This document shows, piece after piece, positions 11,951 to 25,200 of a stretch of 64,000 nucleotides of DNA. The translations under genes and the position numbers were made by a program. The stretch covers positions 25,544,001-25,608,000 of the forward strand of contig OU612068.1 of the NCBI GenBank assembly GCA_914767715.1, given 5' to 3'. The DNA comes from Membranipora membranacea (Eukaryota; Bryozoa; Gymnolaemata; Cheilostomatida; Membraniporidae). Numbering within the stretch: position 1 is the stretch's first letter; each line of letters starts with the position of its first letter. A model generated the notes under the pieces. The model was not told the DNA's origin, searched no databases, and was given only the letters and a program-made list of their open reading frames with translations.

Positions 11951-13493
11951 GTTGACGCATTGGAGACAAAGAGTATGTGTGTATGGGGATTGAGGAGTGT
12001 ATCTGAAGTCACACCGTTTCTATGACACAAACACAGTCAATGTTGTCACCTCATGGAGGGCTTGACTTTATCAAGATATCAGCTCGTCAGACATACCGTA
12101 AAGGTGAGTTCTATCTCAATGAGTTAAACCTACCAGTTTTCTGTTGCAGTAGATTTGTTACTTCAATATTTTACAAATAGTAAGGAGTTGTCCTCTTACG
12201 TCTCATTAGTATGCAACTCCCAACAACATGAAAAAATATGTCCTAAAGCACAAGGTGATAATCAGTGTGCCCGTTTGTGGGCTTTTATGACTTTCAATTC
12301 TGTGAGTAAATCTATATTGGCATAAGCTGTATAAACAAGCACTTATTTGTGTGTAGGTAGAGTCATATGAAGTATGTCACTAGTTATCCTATACAGCAAT
12401 TAATGGATGACAGTTACTCTCACTATCATCTTAAATTTTTTAACAACTATCAATCTCTTTTACAGGGCTACGTCAAAATGTGATTTCTGAAGTCAGTGCT
12501 GGCTCAGACAGACATCCCTTAACGTTCTAAGCGGATCAGAGCTACATTCCTCTATTATGATGAAGATAAAGGAGAGTAGTAACCTACTACTATTCAAAGG
12601 TATGAATTTGCAAATCAATTTAAATTTTAAAATAGAATGTAGTGCAGTGCACAGAGTATTGCTCACTTATTTGACGAGTAAACATAACATTTTTCTTTTA
12701 TGAACACTCATCTATGATTGAAAAAGCTGTGAGCAAAACCACAATGTTTTTTGGAAAGAAAAGAAAGTAACTAGCTATCGAGATGTGATTAATTTTTGTT
12801 GTTCCTACCTTTTTTGTCCTCTCATGCAAAATAGTTCTTGTTTTGTAAATATTCAACTTGACCGTGTATATAAATGTATTATGTTATCTTTTTCAGGGCC
12901 ATGATTCAGTTTTCTGGTTCATCAGAAGCCTTCAAGAGTCAAGCCTCACTCGGTTGTAAGCTTTCATCAGACTTATAAGGAGCGTAGATTACAAGAAAGT
13001 GGATCTCAAGGATTTGATCTAGACACCAGAATGTGAGGTATCATGTATCATGTAATATGTTTTTTTATTTTTTCCTTAGGCAATATTTTATGAATCAGTA
13101 GGCAAAATTTTATATACTTTTTAAACATTAAAATGTTTCAATGATGGTACGCTGGTAGCCTTGTCAAGACAGGCTACAACAATTGAGGCTTTTGCACAAA
13201 ACTTTCCAAATCTGATGTAACTGCTTGGAGAGCTTTTGAACAAAAATTGTAAACTGACTCGGTCAACTTTAATATTATACTGGGATAAATTACCCCAGTT
13301 CCCAAAACACATTTTTGGAGAAAATCCTTGTTTTTTCGTGTTCTTAACACTGGCGGGAAAATTTCAACAAGCTTTTTTGGGAGTAATTTCCGAAACATCC
13401 CCGATGACTGGAATTATCACATCACCCCCATTTTGTTTTGTTTTTGTGGCGGACTTTTCAAAAACCGTAACAAGACAGGGTTGATGTGATAAG

Positions 13494-13927
13494 GCCACCA
13501 TAGATTATACAAGCTATGTTGTTATAATCAATTGCCGTTTTGGTTGCTTAAAGACTACGCAAAGACACTCAATTATACAAGCGGGCAAGCGTTGTCCCCA
13601 TGGACTTAAAAACAAACCTTGGACACAATATAGAGCTTAAGTTTCGCACTTATTTGTGGGTGGTGTAAGGACGTTGAATTGTGTAGTAACAATGTTTTTT
13701 CGTTGATTTGTAGTCCACAGTCCTGATATTTTGTGGAAAACTCGATCAATTTTGGCTGAATCTCTTGGTATTTTCAGATTCAATTTGATTGAGTTATCGA
13801 CATGAAACCTGGACTGTGGACTGAAAATCAATGATAACACCAATGCAACTACACAATTCAATGTTGTTTTGTCATGCAAATGTTCTATACAGTGTACTGT
13901 GTGGGTCTATTAATAAGTCTATGGTGG
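13494..13927. mobile_element. MITE-like element with CCACCATAGA termini
   Basis: The ends CCACCATAGATTATA (13,494) and TAATAAGTCTATGGTGG (to 13,927) are imperfect inverted repeats. The terminal sequence CATAGACTTAATA recurs in the window: as a palindrome at 34,294-34,333, in an inverted pair at about 5,498-5,528, and singly near 41,440 and 48,380. No coding sequence inside; the short frames (for example 13,637-13,879) are not protein-like. I read it as a non-autonomous DNA transposon family. Confidence 0.5.
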
Positions 13928-14945
13928 ATACTGATAGGTTTTTATAGCCAGATTAGAGAATAACTTCAGTATCTTTATGTAGTCTTTAAATCGCCAAAAC
14001 TTTTATTACATGGTACTGCAAAAGTCTAAACATAACTCATTATGAAGGCCAATTTTCTGAGCACAGCCAACTCACACAAATTTCTCCCTGTCTAAAATGA
14101 ATAACAGTAAATAACCAGATTCTGTCAGCATTTAGGTGAGCTGCAGGGCAGCCTTGAGCCAGCTGCCATCAGCAGGGAGGATAACTCTCTGCTGTAAACT
14201 CACCTGCAGTCATGACGGACATCTTGTCAGTCAGTTGAAGGCTGTGGGTCCCCAAGTCCAATAACTCGTGAGTCATACGGCCCCAAACTGGTCCAACAAT
14301 GCAGGCTCTAATTGATGTACACCATAATTATAATCAAGCAGCTCACCCAATTGCTAATCTAGGAAGAAAAACTGGATGTATAACCAGGAAGCATAATCCC
14401 AACTGCAACAGAAGAAATCATTTCCACACAGCTTGTTGAAATGACATATCCCAACCTAATTTGTACCAGTGTCTAACTTGAGGCTTGGAGGGGTTGCTGG
14501 GATGACAGGATTTCAATCTTCAAAATTTACTCACATTTTTGTCTTCGCTCCTATATCCTGATACAGGAAACACCAATGCTAGCGTTTTAACTAGACAATA
14601 AGATGAGTTCTCTAAGCGGTTACATGAGGTTTTGCAAGTTGTTTTTGTACCTTTGTGTCTTATTTTTTGGCTTCAAATAGCCAGCATACAACATCCAGTT
14701 TTTATTTGCTATATGATTGATTTAAATCAGCGCTGTGTATGCGCAACACCAGTAACTTTCTGTCACATTTGAGTAGTTGAGTTGTGATCTGGGTCAGAAA
14801 GCATACTTGTGTCTTACATCTCTGATCCTATGGTCACCTACTTACGCCTAATATGGATTTAATGAGTACCTGCAACTGGTTGTTGCATTTACAGTGTATG
14901 TAGATTTGCACATTAATGTATATATGGTTCCTGATGTGGTTGACT

Positions 14946-15262
14946 TTACCATGTACCACATGGCCTTCATTGTCTCAAATCGCTATGGTCGAAACATCTT
15001 TACTGACATCTAAATTTATTTATTGATAGCCTGATGGGCCGTTTTACTTTTTCTTATTTTTCGAATCTATTGTGACTTTGCTTTTTACATAGGATATGAT
15101 GTGGTCATCTGGTCATTTACCATATTGTATGTACCACATTGATTTCTTGTCTCAAATCGTTATGGTCATAACAACTTTACTGACATCTAAATTTATTAAT
15201 TTATGGCCTGATGAATTTTTTCGCATCTATTGTGACTTTCCTTTTTACATAGGATATGTTAT
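14946..15262. repeat. Two-copy direct repeat, period about 170 bp
   Basis: Two adjacent copies share TTTACCAT...GTACCACAT, TGTCTCAAATCG(C/T)TATGGTC, ACTTTACTGACATCTAAATTTATT or close variants, and TCTATTGTGACTTT(G/C)C with TTTTTACATAGGATATG. The second copy starts at about 15,116. No function seen. Confidence 0.8.
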
Positions 15263-16228
15263 GCTTTCATGATGCATGTATGTCGCCAGTTATCTGTATA
15301 TAAATTACAAAATATATCAATCCATCTTCAACGTGACAAAACAAGCATAATTTACTTGAATCATATTTTGCTATGGGATGGCGGCTGACAATGAAAAGCT
15401 ACTACCATCAACCCAGGCAACAATTTGACAATAGGGTTTATTCCCTTCATTGTTTTATCACTTGTCATGTTTTTCCTTCTTCGATAACCCAATAAATATA
15501 ATAGACATAACAGTTATCAAAATAAATCAAGTTTATTTTTCAATAAACCAATTATTAAAAACATACAAAACTTGAGTTTCAAATTTTATAGTAAAATATT
15601 TGGAAAAAATGCTATCTATTGTTGCGACTATGGCATCCCAACGCATGAGCTTTATTTTGACAATGGGAATAATTTAATTAAGATTCAAAAACAAAATCTT
15701 TCAATTTCTGTTTCACCCCATAACATTACTCAGTTGCTGCACTATATCAAGAGAACTTTCTTATTTTGCGAAATAAAATCTTGAAAGGTAACAGCAGTAG
15801 CATATCAGATCAACATGAGCCTTATTTATAAATATAGAGTACTAATAATTGCCTAGATCTACCTAACCATTATTTTATAGAAAATTTTGCATAAACAAAA
15901 ACCAGCATGAAGAACTACTCCAGAGTTTAGATGCCTTACACTGTTCAGTTTGAGAGGTGTTGTGATGACCAGCAAAATTAACTTGAGTGATATTAAGCTG
16001 CCACATTATGACTACATAATTTGGTTTCACATCTTAATCCTGTGTGATGAGATTAATATTTTGGCACATTACTCAAGTTCTGAGGAAAAAGAATTCTTCA
16101 TCCTTGAGTAAGCATTGTTCTTTTCTCCATTGAGCAGGAAAGACGTAAGGAGAATCACAACTGAAGCCTCGCTGCACTGTGATCACACTTATCCACACCT
16201 ACATTGTGAGGTAGAACCTTTCAGGTAT

Positions 16229-19200
16229 CTATGAGGTTCTATATTTAGGGAAGCACAAGCCAAATCTAGTCTCGATTCCTTCAAATGTCGGCCTAACATA
16301 CTTATATCCTCCTATATGGTCAGGGTTTGGTGGTACATAGTCTTCTATCGAGAAGCCAGTAGTTGAACCTTCTGGTTTTCTGCAAAGAACATGAAGGATA
16401 AGTATAGTGTCGGGACAATATAGCCTTCTATCATTATGGTGTGAATGAACGGATGAATGGGATGCTTTGTGAGCCCTCATGTAGCAATCGTAGTTCAAGT
16501 TTTGGTCCCTGAGGCATGCACATTTATACAAGACGTGGGGCTTTCATTGTACCAGGCTGGTGTCAGTTTCAAATCAAGAGAAATGCCTCCTGTTAGGTTA
16601 ACGGCAAAATGAGCACTGTATCAGATGACATCACTCCATCACACACATACCTGCCACCAAAGTCTACATAGAACAGTCTGTGTAACATTTCGTAGGTAAG
16701 AAGGGTAACTCCAAACTGTGGTGAAGATCTGAATACACGAGCTACAAAATGAACAACAGTATAATGTGCTGTACAGAGGGAAAAAACAAAACTAATATCT
16801 AATAATGGTCTGAGATCGACAAGTTTTCCATCCTCATGTGACACATCAATAAACATACTGATTATGATAAGTATGGACTATTATGTTCTGGTTAACCTTT
16901 CTTCATGTTCTGCGCTTACTGCTGTGAAAAATATTATTGCCTCAAGTCCTTCCAGGTCCTTGAAACATTGACATTGATATTGCTTTTTCGTACCAGTAAA
17001 GTTTATAACACAGTACCTGTAGCTCCTTTCCACAGTGCAATGCCTCCCTCCTCCTTGATAATAGTTCTGAAGCAGTGCCATACTCCAGTATAAGTAGTCT
17101 GCCCAGCTCTGGCAGCCACCTGTAACCTTGTCTTAATGACATCAGCAGGTGTCACCAGTGAGGCAGCAGGGGCACCTGCAAACAGAAAGCTATTGGGTAT
17201 TGCCTGTCAAAGTGACAATTCTGTTTTTGCAGAAGTCGATTATTCCCAGTTGATGCAATGCAGTAAAGAAAGAGACATGTATTTAGCGAAAGAAAACATG
17301 CAGAAATGTAACTTTAACCACCTCTTAGGTCTAGTAAAAAAATTGCATATTTGAATAAGCTGCCTTACCTTATTACTACTATTATCTTATGCTCTGGTAA
17401 TGTCAAATTATAAATTAAAGCGTTTGGGATAAGTGAAAATTTGGGTTTGTAAGATTTTCTTTGACATGATTTCCAACAATTTACTACATTGCCCAAAACA
17501 AGAGAACTTACCAGCTATGAAAGCAGCAGTGAGCAGAGTCAGAGGACTGTTATATCCGTTATCATCAGCGAAATATTTCTTTAGATGAGCATAAGCCGGG
17601 AAGTATATAGCTGAGAATGGTATATCTCTGAGAAAACAAGCCCGTGCACCCTGTTTGGTAAAGATTAAAAGATATACAGTATTGAGTATGTCATACAAGT
17701 AATGTTATGTTCGCTGATTCAAAGGTTTAGGAAAGCAACCTAATATGATTTTTCAGAGTTTTCTCCTCTCTGAACTTTTCTCTATAAAGCAGATAACTCC
17801 AAATTACAAGGTTACAAAATTGAATAAATAGAATTATTGGCCCAATAGTAAGAAACTGTAAATGAATTAGGTGCTATCTTAGTCTATCAAATAATCAGCA
17901 GTATGATCAACGATATGAGATGCCACCTTCAAAATGTGTTTTGTAAAAAAATCCCAATATAGCCTGTGATAACATCTCATGTGAAACATATTCAAACAAG
18001 GTGAAATGATATACTTTCAGCATCATACCTTGTATAATCCAAAGAAACCCAGTTCTTTCATGACCTGTATAGCGCTTGGTCGGGCGTTAGTAAGAACTTC
18101 CCCAGCTACCTGTAACCTAATCTTCACAATCTCCAGTGGGTTTGTGAACATAACCTGCGAAGCACCTGCCTGTTAACGGAACCAGGGAAATTTATAATTC
18201 GTCCATGGATATATTTTGATACAAGCTTATTTTAAAAGAGATTAGATTTGCTTACAGCTAAGTTTTTCAACTCATCTAGTATGCTCCTATGTCTCTTTGC
18301 AGTAAGACAATAATTTGGCTGTTTACCCCTACTAGCAATATCGAGTATGATAGCTTGGTTTTTGATTACAGCTATTGAAAACTCTGAAGCCATTATCTTC
18401 TATACTATTCAACACTTTAAGTTTATATAGTCCTGGTGCAGTTTGATGAACAATACTTACAATACCACCAGACAAACACTCAGACCAGAGAGGCATTGAT
18501 CCGTCAGGTTTAGCGAGCTTAGATCTCATCAAATCATTCATCTACAACAGTACAACTTTGAGTATAACATTTTGATATATGGAGAATGTTAGGCACAGCC
18601 CATGTTTAGATATAAAATATTTTTGGACAATCCATGTAATAAAGCGGTTTCAGAGCACGGGAATATGTAACGGCTTTGAACCTAAATGTATTCCACCTGC
18701 CAAACTTTCATTCAACATAAATTCCTATTCTCTCAATTTGTAAATTAGGTATAAGGCTCAGCATTCCTCAGAATTTCATATCCAACATTTCAATAGACCT
18801 TTTGTAAAAGTATGTGTTAAAATTCTCTCAAGCAAAAAAGCCTAATGTTTAAGGGGAGTCTATGATAGTACTTACAGTAAGTTTGATAGCTTTCTCTGGG
18901 GCCACACCGACTAGCTGTGGAGCTAAGCCCCTATATAATCCTCCGAATCCCTCGAATCTGATCACCTTCCTGAAGCAGTCCCAGCTATTCTTATACATGA
19001 TCTCTCCCACCATTGTGGTACGCTGATTCTGCATCCTTGTCTTTACCAGATCTATAGGGTACACTGCTGTGGCTCCAGTGGCTGGAAAAAGACATTGCAT
19101 GCCACCCTACTCTCACTTTCCCAATATCTGAATACTTGACTGGACTTGACAAATGCCCTTTTGTTGATGACCAAGCTTACTAAATAAAACTATGAATCCG

Positions 19201-22200
19201 TAATTAAAATCGACAAACATGTGTAACAAATTGCCAATTAGAAAAAAGCAGCATTTTGGAATTTAGGAGAGCTATTTGCAGGGGTGTCAAGCTGTACCAT
19301 CAAACACTCCTGCGGTTTATTTTCAATGCATCCTTCTCTCATAGCTAATTTTTGAATGAACTATTCAAATATGAGCGTTTGATGGAATTCATGAGACATA
19401 AACAACAGCTGTTCTGTACTACTCACCACCAGCAACAGCACCAAGAGCGAACCTGTAGAAATTCTCGAACACTTGCATGAGGGCGCTCTGTCCTTGTCTC
19501 GCATCATCTGCTTCTTTTCTATCAGATAGTGATTTCTAGAAGATTGGTCAAAATAGTTACATCTCCACAATTGATTGTGTACATTGACCGAACATTATCT
19601 TATGGCCGCAGCAGTCAATATCAAAATAGTTCCATGATTTTATAATACATATTATCTTTTGTGATTTAATCAACTAAATTGCCACACAATTTGCAATATC
19701 TTCAGTACATTTCAAAATAATTGACAACTGCGGAAATAGAAATCAAAGGCTAATAATAAATTTTATTGAAAGTGCTGGGAGCTCCCTCTGCCCCCTGAAT
19801 TTGCTCATCTCAACTTTTCAAAATTGGGATATTATCATGATAATGAATAGTGATACTATTGGTGAATATACGGAAAAAAAACTTACACTGATAGTGATAG
19901 ATTGAAGAGCATAGGGCATCTTCTCTACTTCTAATGGTGCTATGGCTTCTAAATCAGCGTATACTAGTTTACTATGGAAATAAAAATAAACAAACAAAAT
20001 AAGTTCAAATGAAAGAAATTACTAGAACATAATGGAGGAGGTTGTTGTTTATTCACTTTCAGTGAATAACGACAAGAGTATATGTATGTATGATGTATGT
20101 CCTGAGACAAGCGTGATTGTGGGACTCATCCTGTTGACAATATTATGATTGCATACAGCAGGTACGCAACATCATTATTCTGGAATTTTTGTCAAATATT
20201 ACCATGACAGTTAATTGTTTAAAAAAACTCACCCATTTTTATGCATGAGGTCGGTTAGTTGGTATAGAATCATAATTTCCATAGGCGTCACCTGAGTGAA
20301 GTTTTGAGCATTTCTCATAAATTCTCCTGTGAAAAATCAGACCACATACTAGATATGAGATGTGATCTACCAAGACATGTCTTCACAAACTTGTGCTTTC
20401 GTGAGCTACAGCATCAAAAGAAATTCCACCCAGACATTCAAAAATAAAAAAAGAAGAAAAGAAGACACCTGCTATTTTAGAGTAGGAATGCAGCAGTCAG
20501 CTTTCAAATGATGCCTCCTCTAACAATCACAATACATACCTTCAGTAATTTCTTTATCTTTATTCTTGTCGGATATGTGTAGGTATATTTTCTTGATGAG
20601 CTCCATGTCGTTGAGTAGTGAGATCAATCCTTTGAAATATGGATAGCTGACCCATTCGGAATCTTGCTCTCCCAACTAAAATAAAAATAAAACAGTGTAG
20701 TAAGCCTGATTCAGTACGAAAGCGATGTAGGTGAGTAGAGCTGGGTACAAACATAGCGGTGAAGTATAAAATGCTGATAAGGAAAAAGCCAAATTTTTAT
20801 TATTTCAAAGAGACACACAAAATAGTGAATGGCAAGCACAGTAAAAAACAAAGCTTCAGATTTGAGAGTAAGTGAAAATGTTTATAGATTTGATCTGCAG
20901 AGCTGAAGCTAATGAGAGCAATCTCACATGAAGGATCTGAACTTTCTTGAAAACACACAATGGTACAACGTCAGACCTGCCTGAACCAGGTAGTGCCTTG
21001 GTACCACAAGGTGGCCATATAGCCGTGCAAAGTCTTCCCTCCACGACCAAATGTACGAGATCAGTAAATACATTTGTCACCCGAGTTGTGTAAATTTTCC
21101 TTTCACAACAAATTATAAGTCTTTTAGATCATTAAGAGAAGGAAAGTAGAAACATCGAAATCTTTCAAAGCATCAACCTGTGTGCCAAATCAACTTTGTT
21201 GGAGGTGAGTTCATAGTGCTTTACCCCATCATACCGGCACACCCTAATTTCACCAGCACCGTCGCCAACCCTTAACAAAACCGTTTGGTCATGCGAGTGA
21301 ATTGAAGCCAATGTGAAGATAGAAATAACTCAGACAGTTATCGCACAGTTAACAGTATAGCTGTATGTCTAGATAGAAATGATAAATAGAGCCAGCTTTG
21401 CACCAACCTACCTTTTCTTTACCATTTTCCAGGCTGAGCTAATTTAAATGTATGTATAGAGAATGTGTTAGTTTAGATTTCAGTCAGCCAGTCACCCAGC
21501 TAGATTGATTTTTCAGGACCTAGCAAAAAAGGTACTTTGGAGAGCATACTAGCATATATGTCACAATCCTACCATCTCTTGTCGTATCGATGTACAGAAT
21601 ACAAAGTTAGCGAGCACAGAAGGATTATGCATTTCAATTAATTTTTTTTATCGGACAGACGTGACTTTGAAGAATGCCCTATTACGGGCATGGCTCTGTG
21701 GTGTTCTCCGCTTAACACTGTTCAAATCATCATTTCCACACCATACCACACATCTTGCTTTGGTAAACTAGACTACTGCACACAAATCTGCTTTGAAAGC
21801 TCCCACAAAGTATTTCACATTGACACATTTCCCTTCAGTCAAATCATGTATTTGTGTTTACTTACAAGGGGTAGACTGGCCTCCACATAAGTAGATAGTA
21901 GATGAGGGCACATGTTAATCAGGATCTTCTTCAGATCTTTTAGTGAGATACTGCCTGTATGGTTCTGATCAAACTTTCTGAATGCCTGCATGGCGTGCTC
22001 CTCGTGGTATTCCTGTAACAGACAATATGAATATAACTATAGGGAGACAACTCCTTAACTCCACATTTTCACGGAAAATAATGCTCAGCAGTAATTTAAT
22101 GAATAGAGACCAAGTAATGCAAATAAAAGCCAGTCCATGATATAAGAAAAGTGTGACAGGTTGGAGCGATAGATAAATACATAAAGTTATTATATACTAT

Positions 22201-25200
22201 ATAATAATATAATAACTATATGGTTAAATGTCGGATCTATCGCAGAGTTACACTACCTCGACATCGGAGATGACAACCAGATTCATTATAAGAACCGACT
22301 ACTCACCCATAGTACTTGAGTGAATTCACTGTAGGAAAGTTTTCGATTTCGTTTGGCACCAAAATGCAGTTTTACGAAATCTGTGTCAAAGTTAAACTTC
22401 ACAAACTTGTTCAACTCAGTATGCTCCAACGTCTGCCTGAACTCATCTAAATATGGAATAATGAAACCAATATTATACCTTGTATCATCGGGAGTCAGGG
22501 TATCATAGGATATATCATAGCAGTTCAAATTGGGCTACTTAGCAAAATACGGCCATTTTTATATACGGAAGCAATAATGTTGCTGCTTCTATTTCGGTTG
22601 GAAAAATGGAAGAGGATTCACAAGAATTACGGACCAGTTAAAAGGCTTATCCTACAATCAATTTCTTGGCATATTTAATCCAGTGACCTTGATTTCGACC
22701 ATATTTGAGGAGATCCACACTCACCGAAACTGAGTTCGCCGGTGGCATTGGTATCAAATATCTTGAAGGCCACTCTATACAGTGCATCCGGCTGGCAAAG
22801 TAATCCCTCAAAATGAGCAAACTCATCAAAAGTGATCTGCCTGTGAAAATAATCATAATATTAGTGGTGTAGCAGTAAAAAATACAGCCGGCCTTAATAC
22901 AAACCTACAAGCCTACGATATGGTATTATGTTTTTATGACAATCAGCAGCAAAGCAAAAACTTGGTATTGCATTAATGATCTACTGTACTATGGAAAATG
23001 TGAGCTTGTGTTTTGATGGCTTTGACCTTGAGGATAATGACCTTCCCGAACATATTTATGTTGAGAGCCTTTCTTCAATTACAGTCTGACCATAATATAT
23101 GTGCTTCAACTTGTACAATCGTAACAAAGGTAGTATCAAAGAACTCTTAATAGACCCTCTGCACAGCAACATGGGCGAGCTATGCAAGGGGAGTACAGAG
23201 ACAAGCACTTTCACTCTGATGTGGGCTTATTTACATAAGAGTGCCTGGCGCTGATCCCAGAGGAAAATCTGGCACTGTAACATTCTAATAAAAAGTTTTA
23301 TTGCTCCCATGTGTAATGTCAGCATCTTAGAATCAAGAAAGTTATGGGCGCTGGTTTCATCTTTACATAAGTGGGGAAAAGTTTATAGTTGGAACATAAG
23401 TTGGGGTGGGGGTACGTACGCCTAAGCAAAGCCTATTCTACCTAGTTCAAAAATTTAACAGTGGGGGGGATTGAAGGTCTACAACATAAGGCCTTTTGGT
23501 GTACGACATAGTCTACAAGCTGGAATGTTCCGTCAATCACCATTAATGGTCTTGAGAAAATGCAATTTCAAACTCCATATTTGATGGCATCACCTTCTGG
23601 GAATGCTAGTTATCATACACCGCTCATACTATGATCATTCACTGCTCATACACTCATCATAGAGTGACCATACACTGAATGCTCTTAGTCACTTACCCTG
23701 TACACAGACTGTCCACAGATTTACCCAGCAGCTGTAGTGTAGCTGTATTGTATTCACCGTCTGTGAGGAGCCCTAAATACTTCTGTATGAAATCTGAGTA
23801 TGTCATAACAGGCTCGCCATCCACCGTCTTCGAGGCATACTATAAAAAAATAATTGTTAGGATGTATATATCATTACTAAGAGTGTAAAAAGAGATAGAT
23901 AAAAATAGATCCTAGATGAAAAGATATATCTACCAAAGCAAGCGACACTATTCCATGAAATGATCACCTACATGGGGAGAAAATCCTATCATAATTTGAC
24001 GGTGTACCAGTGAAGTAAGCTATCAAGGGATCACAATTGATAAATCAATGCAGCGACCGGCTTTAATTTGAGGCTCACATATTATCAAATATTTAAAAGG
24101 CTTAGTTCACAGACTCATTGGTTAACTACCATGTTAACTTCTTAACTAATTTTGAGAAGCATGTAGAAAGAAGGCTTGATGAAAATAGCCAGGCTTTTCA
24201 TTGAGATCTAAATATAATACCTACCTTGTCAAACACCTCCCTCAGATTATCAGTATTTGCCCGGTTCACTATGGTGGTCGGAAGCTGCTGTAAAAGAGAA
24301 AGTGAAATACGGAATGAGAAAAGGGAGCTCAGCATGCGGCCTGAAGATCGGGCGTCATGAAATAATGTGATCTACACTGGTGCAATGAAAAGTAAAATAG
24401 GATTCAAATTGAGATATAAGACGAATGTCGAGTGTCGGCAACATATGAATGATGCTGGTATATTATCTAGTACATCTGTGGCTTGAAAATGATGAAGAAT
24501 CACTTTGAGGTCAGTCTTAAGGTTCAATCATTACTTAGACCTACACTAAGGGGAATTAATTGTACAGACATGCATGTTGTGCAATAATATGAGATAGTAA
24601 TAATTTGTAAATGTAACATTCATTAGTATCTGTCAGCTGATTCTGTAGATAGCTACTGTTATGTAGAAAATGATTACTAAAAAAACTAAATAAGCTTAGT
24701 AAGGTTTGGATAGGTAACCTTCCACCACCATAGAATGTTCAATCACCAGCAATGTTGCTTTGTGACAGAGAGAAATGTACAGGGGTGGGCAATAGATAAG
24801 AGTGTTAGTTGTAGCACTTTTTCAGGACAAGAAGAGATAGTTACTGAAATAGCAATCTGGTCACCAGAAATATAACAATCTTCACCACAACCAAAATAAA
24901 TATTCCCCAGAGGAAATCTCTTGCATTGTAACAAATCTCTAGGTTTTCTAGCTTTTGCCAATTTTAATATCACGTTAAAATAAAACAGATAATGGCTATC
25001 AAATCAAAGTTATGGCAATCAAAAAAAAGAGAAAAAAACTTGCTCCAAAGAATAAAAAATCTACCTTCTACCACCTCAACCTGCTTGATATAGTCGCCTA
25101 TCACTGACGTTTTTAATCTTGCAAAAATACTCTAATCAAGCACTACCTATGAAGCTTGTAGCTAGCTTATATACCGGTCAGAAAGAGCAGTAGGAGGACA

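Larger units (their letters stand above)
10229..13037 (+). ncRNA. Candidate five-exon transcript, right copy of the divergent pair
   Basis: Starts after TATAAAAG at 10,229-10,236. Inferred exons: about 10,262-10,366 (ends ATG|GTAAGAGG); 11,062-11,225 (CATTACAG acceptor, GTAAGT donor); an exon ending at 12,103 (AAAG|GTGAGT); 12,466-12,599 (TTTTACAG acceptor, GTATGA donor); 12,897 to about 13,037 (TTTTTCAG acceptor). The first two exons and their signals are mirrored in the left arm; the later three lie outside the palindrome. Every frame across these exons is closed by stops within a few dozen codons; the frame opened by the exon-1 ATG has 24 codons. The acceptor of the third exon is unclear and may be the GTTACAG end of the hexamer array at 11,950. 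Best read as a non-coding RNA; a degraded protein gene is possible. Confidence 0.4.
13038..16228. other. Intergenic stretch without recognisable genes
   Basis: Short open frames here have no family resemblance, no splice-site support and no codon continuity. The stretch contains the fold-back element at 13,494-13,927 and the duplication at 14,946-15,262, listed separately. The 3' end of the carrier gene begins at 16,229. Confidence 0.6.

Noticed and set aside
11568-12030. Long frames of Ser-Tyr, Leu-Gln, Cys-Asn and Thr-Val repeats on both strands
   Set aside because: They are translations of the perfect (ACAGTT)n array in different frames.
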